Below, in pieces: positions 59,301 through 64,000 of a stretch of DNA of 64,000 bases (position 1 is its first letter; every line of letters starts with the position of its first letter). The notes under the pieces were generated by a model. It was not told where the DNA came from and ran no database searches. It saw only the letters and a program-made list of their open reading frames with translations. The stretch is taken from the NCBI RefSeq assembly GCF_000766795.1, contig NZ_JPDS01000002.1, positions 377,001 to 441,000 of the forward strand. The letters run 5' to 3'. This DNA comes from Polaribacter sp. Hel1_85 (GTDB lineage: Bacteria; Bacteroidota; Bacteroidia; Flavobacteriales; Flavobacteriaceae). Position numbers and translations under genes: made by a program.

Positions 59301-60552
59301 AGCATGGACACAATCTTCAGCAGATGATATTGATTGGACAATAAATTCTGGAGGAACTCCATCTAGTAGCACAGGACCAAGTTCTGCAAACCAAGGTACT
59401 TACTATATTTATGTAGAAGCTTCTGGGACTGCAGGATACCCTACAAAACAAGCTATTATTAATTCTCCTTGTTATGATTTATCTAATGAAACAGAAGCTA
59501 CTTTTTCTTTTAACTACCATATGTATGGAGCTGCTGATATGGGAACAATTGCTTTAGAAATTAGTTCTGATAATGGTGCTTCTTGGACTAGCATTTGGAA
59601 TGAATCTGGAAATAAAGGTAATTCTTGGCTAACTGCTAGTGTTAATTTAAATGCTTATGTTGGAGGGAGTGTACAATTACGTTTTAATAGAGTTACCGGA
59701 AGCACTTGGCAAGCAGATATAGCTTTAGACAATGTTCAGATTACAAATGGAGGTAGTAGTGGAAGTGGATGTGTAGCAGAAATAACTTCATTCCCTTATT
59801 CACAAGGATTTGAAAACACATTAGGTTCTTGGAGTCAATCAGCAGCAGATGATATTGATTGGTCAGTAAATTCAAGTGGAACTCCATCTAGCAATACGGG
59901 TCCAGCTTCTGCTAATCAAGGAACTTACTATATTTTCGTTGAAGCTTCTGGAAGCGAAACAGGGTATCCTACAAAACAAGCTATTATTAATTCTCCTTGT
60001 TTTGATTTATCTGGATTATCAGTTGCATCATTTAATTTTGATTATCATATGTATGGAGCTACAGACATGGGAACTATTGCTCTAGAAGCAAGTAATGACA
60101 ATGGGGTTACTTGGACAAGTATTTGGAGTCAATCTGGTAACAAAGGAAACTCATGGTTTTCTGCTAGTGTAGATCTTTCTTCTTACTTAGGAAACACCGT
60201 TCAATTAAGGTTTAATAGAGTTACTGGAAGTACTTGGCAAGCAGATGTTGCAATAGATAATATTAGCCTTTCAAATACGGCTGCAAATAACACGAGTTTA
60301 TATACTACTTATTCTGTTAATACTATTAACACTTTTAAAATGTATCCAAATCCAGCTAAAGACTTACTAAATGTAAGATTAGCAACAGATGGAAAGAATT
60401 CATTTAGAATTATAGATGTTATTGGTAAAACAGTAAAATCTGGTAGTATTTCTAATCAAGCAATTAATATTTCTAACTTAAAAACAGGAATTTACTTGAT
60501 AGAAATTAACGATGGAGAAGAAATTATTATTGAAAAATTCATCAAACAGTAA
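56368..60552 (+). CDS. Secreted multidomain subtilase (S8) with T9SS sorting domain
   Basis: A 1394-residue exported protease. Signal peptide to about 24, short prodomain (25-110), S8 peptidase domain about 110-420 with catalytic Asp131 (VWDGGV), His165 (YHSAHVTGT), oxyanion Asn261 (AAGND) and Ser355 (GTSMASP). Next come a beta-sandwich (425-550), a fibronectin III domain (about 555-640), a GEVED domain (about 645-790, DYNKDGDFADSGE, YGETEDYTV), two DUF5011 Ig-like repeats of 80 residues (about 795-955), two choice-of-anchor J jelly rolls of 175 residues (about 960-1310) and a C-terminal type A sorting domain (KMYPNPAKDLLNVRL ... IIEKFIKQ). It should leave the cell by the type IX system and stay on the surface or in the medium, degrading proteins for nutrition. 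Confidence 0.93.
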   Translation: MKKGYLSKLIMLGVFFTLTFNLNAQKKVERKKISGKYNIQKLSSLKKGFKEKSIIEKEKAIKIAKEKGWQTKFTTKDGRMLELQKVVDGKPIYYTTFNVAAAKSTRVDHLNSGGSLGLNLDGQNMTAYVWDGGVARASHQEYDGAGGTNRFSTGDSGALNYHSAHVTGTIIASGVDANAKGMASHAEAIGYDWNSDLAEATTAATNGMLISNHSYGYAARNSLGQVQLPQYYFGGYIEDSRDWDDIMFNAPNYLMVVAAGNDGTDDTANTNPTGGSGFDKLTGHSTSKNNLVVAAANDANVDANGNLISTTIATFSSEGPTDDFRIKPDIAGNGVSVYSTYENSDTAYSSISGTSMASPNVAGSLLLLQQHANNVNGSYMKAATLKGLALHTADDSGVTGPDAVFGWGLMNTKAAAEAITQNGNESKIEELTLTSGQTYTITVDSDGVNDLLASISWTDRAGTANTGTVNLTTPVLVNDLDIRVSKGATTYFPYELTGATSNAQQDNNVDPYERVDVSGASGTYTITVTNKGSLTGGSQNYSLIITGLTGTPVVCNATVPTNVSATNVSDTEATISWDAVPAATYDVRYRVSGTTSWTTNAVTGSSTVLSGLSLTTSYEVQVRSKCTSGNSAYSSTANFTTTELQLNYCTSNGNSVADEYISNVTMGSINNTTGASGSGYADYTSQSTNLTKGASETITITPTWTGTQYNEGYGVFIDYNKDGDFADSGETVWTNAASQTTPVSGTFTVPASAVSGATTMRVVMQYNTIPSACGSYDYGETEDYTVVIASSGPDTIAPVITLNGASTINLNVGDTYNDQGATATDNVDGNLTSSIVTTGTVNTNVVGSYTINYNVSDAAGNPATQVSRTVNVSDGTAPVITLNGASTINLNVGDTYTEQGATATDNVDGNLTSSIVITGSVNTNLAGTYAINYNVSDAAGNPATQVSRTVNVNNVSTGGCTNGVSTFPYNEGFENTLGAWTQSSADDIDWTINSGGTPSSSTGPSSANQGTYYIYVEASGTAGYPTKQAIINSPCYDLSNETEATFSFNYHMYGAADMGTIALEISSDNGASWTSIWNESGNKGNSWLTASVNLNAYVGGSVQLRFNRVTGSTWQADIALDNVQITNGGSSGSGCVAEITSFPYSQGFENTLGSWSQSAADDIDWSVNSSGTPSSNTGPASANQGTYYIFVEASGSETGYPTKQAIINSPCFDLSGLSVASFNFDYHMYGATDMGTIALEASNDNGVTWTSIWSQSGNKGNSWFSASVDLSSYLGNTVQLRFNRVTGSTWQADVAIDNISLSNTAANNTSLYTTYSVNTINTFKMYPNPAKDLLNVRLATDGKNSFRIIDVIGKTVKSGSISNQAINISNLKTGIYLIEINDGEEIIIEKFIKQ
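58756..59235 (+). repeat. Internal tandem repeat of two DUF5011 units
   Basis: Two 240-bp units starting at 58756 and 58996 (both GCACCAGT-ATTACATTAAA-like) encode near-identical 80-residue Ig-like domains; identity is high enough to allow recombination-driven copy change. Confidence 0.85.
59242..60283 (+). repeat. Internal repeat of two jelly-roll (choice-of-anchor J) units
   Basis: Units begin at the GGATTTGAAAA sites 59281 and 59806, a 525-bp period (175 residues). Long stretches are shared, such as PTKQAIINSPC and QLRFNRVTGSTWQAD, with more synonymous differences than in the DUF5011 pair, so this duplication is older. Confidence 0.85.
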
Positions 60553-60576
60553 AATTATTTAATATTTTGATATTAC

Positions 60577-60607
60577 TAAAACCCAAGCTATTGCTTGGGT
60601 TTTTTTA
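60577..60607 (+). terminator. Terminator after the subtilase gene
   Basis: AAACCCAAGC / GCTTGGGTTT with a TATT loop and seven T, same stem as at 26905. Confidence 0.9.
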
Positions 60608-60613
60608 TTGACC

Positions 60614-60677
60614 TCACCATTTTCAGTTACTCTTCTCACCATTTTCAGTGAAGTGAAAATTTCACTGTTTTCAGTGA
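60614..60677 (+). promoter_or_regulatory. Operator-like palindrome array, downstream copy
   Basis: Units TCACCATTTTCAGTTA (60614-60629), TCACCATTTTCAGTGA (60636-60651) and TCACTGTTTTCAGTGA (60662-60677). The last two have the same 10-nt spacing and AAAATT spacer end as the upstream pair, and the last is followed directly by TTG (60678-60680), 20 nt, and TATTTTTA (60701-60708). Confidence 0.72.
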
Positions 60678-60708
60678 TTGACAACAGCATTTATTTCTCT
60701 TATTTTTA
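60678..60708 (+). promoter_or_regulatory. Promoter-like site after the downstream array
   Basis: TTG, 20 nt, TATTTTTA; the -7 box departs from TAnnTTTG only in the last base. Same geometry as the subtilase promoter. Confidence 0.5.
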
Positions 60709-60713
60709 CACCA

Positions 60714-60806
60714 TCATAGTAACATTTAATTTAAATCCCCCCAAGGAACCCCCTTTAAAAAATTAAATGACATCAAAAACCCAAGTTTAAGCTTGGGTTT
60801 TTTGTT
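60714..60806 (+). ncRNA. Possible short terminated transcript (sRNA or leader)
   Basis: From the expected start near 60714 to the terminator at 60775-60804 is about 90 nt with no reading frame. It contains ATTTAATTT (60724-60732) pairing with AAATTAAAT (60760-60768) around a C-rich loop (CCCCCC, CCCCC). It could be a small RNA or an attenuated leader of the ABC-F gene that starts at 60833. Confidence 0.35.
60775..60804 (+). terminator. Terminator before the ABC-F gene
   Basis: ACCCAAG / CTTGGGT stem flanked by A and T tracts, ending in a six-T run 29 bp before the GTG start of the ABC-F gene. Confidence 0.8.
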
Positions 60807-60832
60807 TCTTTGCAAAAAATAAAAATATTTCC

Positions 60833-62702
60833 GTGAATTATTTATCAGTAGAAAATATCTCTAAAGCATATGGAGAACGCATCTTATTTGAAGACATCTC
60901 TTTTGGAATTAACAAAGATCAAAAAGTTGCATTTGTAGCTAAAAACGGAAGTGGTAAAACTTCTATTTTAAATATTATTGCTGGTTTAGATGTACCTGAT
61001 TCTGGACAAGTAGTTAGCAGAAAAGGAATTTCGATTGCTTATTTAGCACAAAAAGATGACATTGATCCAAACTTAACTATTGAAGAAACGATTTTTGCTA
61101 CAGATAACAAAATTCTTTCAATTGTTAATCAATATGAAAATGCTTTAAAAAAACCCTGATGATGCAGATGCGTATCAAGCTGCTTTTGATTTAATGGATC
61201 AATATAATGCTTGGGATTTTGAAACTCAGTACAGACAGATTTTATCAAAATTAAAATTAGATGATTTATCTTTAAAAGTTGGATCACTTTCTGGAGGACA
61301 AAGAAAACGTCTTTCTTTAGCAATTGTTTTAATTAATAAACCTGATTTATTAATTCTTGACGAGCCAACAAATCATTTAGATTTAGAAATGATTGAATGG
61401 TTAGAAGCTTTCTTTGCTAAAGAAAAAATTACATTATTTATGGTTACACACGACCGTTATTTTTTAGAGCGAGTTTGTAATGAAATTTTAGAATTAGACG
61501 AAGGAAAAATATATAAATACAAAGGAAATTACTCATACTATTTACAAAACAAAGAAGAACGTTTAGCTTTAGAAGCCACCAATTTAGGTAAAGCTAAAAG
61601 TTTGTTTAAAAAAGAATTAGAATGGATGCGAAAGCAACCAAAAGCTAGAACTACAAAATCGAAATCTAGAACTGATGATTTCTACCAAATTAAAGAAAAA
61701 GCACATCAACGTAGAAAAGATCATCAAGTTCAATTAGAAATCAACATGGAGCGTTTAGGAAGTAAAATTCTTGAACTTCATAAAGTATATAAATCTTTTG
61801 GAGACAAGAAGATTTTAGATGGGTTTGATTATGTTTTTAAACGCGGGGAACGTGTTGGAATTATTGGTAAAAACGGAACAGGAAAATCTTCTTTTTTAAA
61901 TATTATTACAGGGACATCTGAATTAGATGGAGGAAAAGTTGTTTTAGGTGAAACTGTAAAATATGGTTATTACACACAAGCTGGTATTGAAATAAAAGAA
62001 GGTCAAAAAGTAATAGAAGTTGTCAAAGAATTTGGAGAAGAAATTCCCTTAACGAAAGGAAGAAGAATTTCTGCATCACAATTATTAGAGCGTTTTTTGT
62101 TTGACAAAAAGAAACAATATGATTTTGTAGAAAAACTTTCTGGAGGAGAACAAAAACGTTTGTATTTATGTGCAGTTTTAATTCAGAATCCTAACTTTTT
62201 AATTCTTGATGAGCCAACAAATGATTTAGATGTTGTAACACTTAACGTATTAGAAAACTTCTTATTAGATTATCCTGGAAACCTTTTGGTAGTTTCTCAC
62301 GATCGTTATTTTATGGATAAAATTGTGGATGCTTTATTTGTTTTTAGAGGTGAAGGAGTAGTAGAAAACTTTCCTGGGAATTATTCTGATTTTAGAGCTT
62401 ATGATAGTTCTAGTTCAAAACAGATTTCAGAAAAAACTACAATCAAAAAGAACGAGAAAAAACCAGCTAAAAAAGAATCTAAAAATGCATTAAGTTTTAA
62501 TGAAAAAAGAGAATTTGGTGCCTTAGAAGCAGATATAGAAAGACTACAAAGAAGAAAAGAAATTATTGAAAAACAATTTTTAAACGTAGAAATAGAACCA
62601 GATAATATCGCTAAAAAATCTGAAGAATTACAGGAAACTATAATCTCTCTAGAACAAAAAGAAGAACGTTGGCTAGAACTTTCTATGAAATTAGAAGATT
62701 AA
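60833..62702 (+). pseudogene. ABC-F ATPase (Uup-like), frame broken at an A7 run
   Basis: Two frames together form one ABC-F protein of about 622 residues. The first frame (GTG start at 60833) gives the first Walker A NGSGKTS and then stops at TGA after ALKKP (61157-61159). The second frame resumes at once with DDADAYQAAFDLMDQY and carries LSGGQRKRLSL, LLILDEPTNHLD, the interdomain linker (about ELEWMRKQPKARTTKSKSR), a second Walker A GKNGTGKSS, LSGGEQKRLYL, FLILDEPTNDLD and the C-terminal coiled-coil of Uup. Removing one A from the run of seven A at 61147-61153 restores the frame (KNPDD); a +1 ribosomal shift at CCC TGA would also do so (KKPDD). It may therefore be a sequencing error, a true mutation or a programmed shift. 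Everything else looks intact. Confidence 0.82.
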
Positions 62703-63418
62703 TCGATACTAACAATATTTTCAGCTTTCAATAATTCTTGATTATTAAAACGTAATAAAATTTGAGCTACAGCTATTGTGTCTTTTTCACAGTAGCTTAC
62801 AATTCTTTGTATATTTTTTTCCTTGTAGTAAACACTAGCAACTTCGCTCCCATCAATATCATCTTTTGGAGATGGAATTCCTAAGATTGAAGTTAATAAT
62901 TTTAAAGAGGTATAATGCTTATAATCTCCAAATTTCCACAATTCTAAAGTATCTAAATGTGGAACTTCCCAAGGTTTTTTACCAAATAAATTAAGCTTTT
63001 TAGGCAATTCTATTTGATGGACTATCATTCTTCTTGCTATAAAAGGAAAATCGAATTCTTTTCCATTATGAGCACACAAAACATTGCTTTTTTTAACAAA
63101 ATGCTTATCTAACAATACCTTAAAATCAGTTAGTAGTTGATGCTCATCATCACCAAAAAAAGAAGTTAAACGTAATTGTTTACTCTTTTCGATATCAACA
63201 AAATAACCAACTGAAATACATATTATTTTACCAAATTCTGCCCAAATTCCTGCGCGTTCATAAAATTCTTCAGCGGTAAACTCTTCTTTGCGCTGGTATT
63301 GAGTTTTCTTTTTATAAAGCTCTTGAGTTTCTTTAGGTAGTAGATTCCAATTTTCTTTTTGAGGTACAGTTTCAATATCCAAAAAAAGGACATCATTTAA
63401 TTTGATAGACAAATTCAT
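62699..63418 (-). CDS. Predicted 3'-5' exonuclease (DEDD, PolB-exo2-like)
   Basis: A 239-residue DnaQ-fold exonuclease: ExoI LFLDIETVP (11-19; Asp14, Glu16), ExoII LCAHNGKEFDFPFIARRM with AHNGKxFD (Asp), and ExoIII YCEKDTIAVAQ (YxxxD). The intervening LDTLELWKFGD is typical of the predicted PolB-associated exonuclease family (PF10108-like). It acts alone here, overlapping the end of the convergent ABC-F gene by 4 bp. Function in repair or RNA turnover is not known. Confidence 0.88.
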   Translation of the reverse strand: MNLSIKLNDVLFLDIETVPQKENWNLLPKETQELYKKKTQYQRKEEFTAEEFYERAGIWAEFGKIICISVGYFVDIEKSKQLRLTSFFGDDEHQLLTDFKVLLDKHFVKKSNVLCAHNGKEFDFPFIARRMIVHQIELPKKLNLFGKKPWEVPHLDTLELWKFGDYKHYTSLKLLTSILGIPSPKDDIDGSEVASVYYKEKNIQRIVSYCEKDTIAVAQILLRFNNQELLKAENIVSID

Positions 63419-63460
63419 AGCAATAGGTTTTTCTTTTTCTTGACTAAAGATAGTGAAAAT

Positions 63461-63490
63461 AAAAAAGCTCCGAATAAATTCGAAGCTTTT
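63461..63490 (-). terminator. Terminator after the partial T9SS gene
   Basis: AAAAGCTTCGAA / TTCGGAGCTTTT stem (one G-T pair) on the minus strand, followed by T-rich sequence. Confidence 0.8.
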
Positions 63491-63523
63491 ATAGTAAAAT
63501 ACTTTATAGTAAATAAGTCTTTT

Positions 63524-64000
63524 TTATCTGATTACTAATTTCTTAGTAGCTGTTTTACCTGATTCAGTAACTTTAAGAATATAGATACCTGAATTAATTG
63601 TAGATACATTTATACTCTTCTTTGAACCAGAAAAATTAGTTGTTAAAACTTTTTTTCCTAAAACATTAAAGATTGATATTTGTTTTACATCAGAACTATT
63701 AGTAATAATTGTAAATCTTTTATCAGTAATTGGATTTGGATATGTTGCAAAACCTTCAATTGAATTATCTATTGTAGATGCTGTAGTATTTGTATAAGTT
63801 CCTATTGGAAAAGGAACATCTGATGTTGCATTATTTGTTCCACCTTCTAATTGATTAGCTCCACTATAAGTCCAATTTGAGTGAGTAAATATTGTTCCTT
63901 CTGGCCCTGTATTTGATTTTCGATAAGCCCAACCATCAAGATAATCCCATTCAGGGCAAGTAGTTCCATCATTATTTGGATCACAATCAACTGTTCCAAA
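63524..64000 (-). CDS. T9SS-secreted protein, C-terminal part only (cut by window edge)
   Basis: The frame is open from 64000 down to TAA at 63526-63524 (158 codons visible). The last ~75 residues are a type A sorting domain: FATYPNPITDKRFTIITNSS, QISIFNVLGKKVLTT, and STINSGIYILKVTESGKTATKKLVIR. Before it lies CDPNNDGTTCPEWDYLDGWA, then RKSNTGPEG and HSNWTYSGANQLEGGTNNA, which resembles the end of lamin-tail (LTD) domains of secreted nucleases and surface proteins in this family. The start and the rest are outside the window. Confidence 0.85.
   Translation of the reverse strand, partial: FGTVDCDPNNDGTTCPEWDYLDGWAYRKSNTGPEGTIFTHSNWTYSGANQLEGGTNNATSDVPFPIGTYTNTTASTIDNSIEGFATYPNPITDKRFTIITNSSDVKQISIFNVLGKKVLTTNFSGSKKSINVSTINSGIYILKVTESGKTATKKLVIR

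Noticed and set aside
56108..60677. CRISPR array from the spaced TCACnnTTTTCAGTGA repeats
   Set aside because: Units are only 16 bp with 6- to 10-bp gaps, the gaps are similar to one another, and there are no cas genes; operator-like spacing fits better.
60833..62702. Antibiotic-resistance ABC-F
   Set aside because: The long C-terminal coiled coil and the motifs fit housekeeping Uup-type ABC-F; nothing specific points to ribosome protection against a drug.

Overview
The window reads as chromosomal DNA of a marine-type member of the Flavobacteriaceae (Bacteroidota), possibly near Polaribacter or Tenacibaculum; the genus is a guess. The evidence is very AT-rich DNA, gliding-motility genes gldE and gldD, Por/type IX secretion (T9SS) sorting domains, many Bacteroidota-only families (DUF3098, DUF4252, DUF4292, DUF5689, HU-CCDC81/SPOR), and promoters of the Bacteroidota form TTG, 19-20 nt, TAnnTTTG. 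I saw no rRNA, tRNA, CRISPR array, prophage, plasmid gene or insertion sequence. Most of the window is core genome.

Layout. 0-1.6 kb: a nearly perfect tandem duplication of a small secreted-protein gene with its own promoter and terminator. 1.6-4.4 kb: enoyl-CoA hydratase, a sensor kinase and a lipoprotein. 4.4-11.8 kb (minus strand): a long gene string running kdtA, two-part sulfur transporter, unknown gene, moaA, moeA, GIY-YIG nuclease, moaC, mobA-like. It combines molybdenum cofactor synthesis with a probable sulfur importer and is peppered with dispersed palindromic repeats, one of them inside the mobA-like reading frame. 11.9-16.2 kb: rplU-rpmA, an EamA transporter, a metal-binding Cys-rich lipoprotein, glyS. 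16.3-26.9 kb: comF, envelope proteins, antiporter, glycosyltransferase, thymidine kinase, alanine racemase, mscL. 27.0-29.9 kb: a four-gene ECF sigma/anti-sigma/DUF4097 unit. 30-33.6 kb: truB, uppP, DUF3098, ftsX, methylmalonyl-CoA epimerase. 33.7-39.1 kb: a TonB receptor, DUF5689 lipoprotein and secreted EEP-family phosphatase/nuclease that look like one nutrient-scavenging locus. 39.3-47.6 kb: RNase G, a 29-residue basic protein, HU, mutY-ssb-gldE-gldD, a beta-propeller lipoprotein and a transporter. 47.6-56 kb: a structured intergenic element, a kinase-like unknown, dprA, a SPOR protein, thioesterase, small MscS channel, and an EnvC/DUF4292/TPR/nucleotidyltransferase operon. 56-64 kb: a 1394-residue T9SS subtilase flanked by a repeated operator-like array, a frameshifted ABC-F ATPase, an exonuclease and the C-terminal end of another T9SS protein.

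The strongest unexplained signals are: (1) a 16-bp palindrome arranged as a phased pair directly abutting the -33 element of two promoters, one on each side of the subtilase gene; (2) a small GIY-YIG nuclease gene lying between arms of a dispersed palindrome, whose stop codon and last six codons come from the repeat; (3) a related palindrome inserted in frame into the mobA-like gene; (4) a single-base frameshift at a run of seven A followed by CCC TGA in the ABC-F gene; (5) a hairpin-rich conserved-looking element at 47.6 kb. All family assignments are from reading the sequence and from memory; no database search was run.
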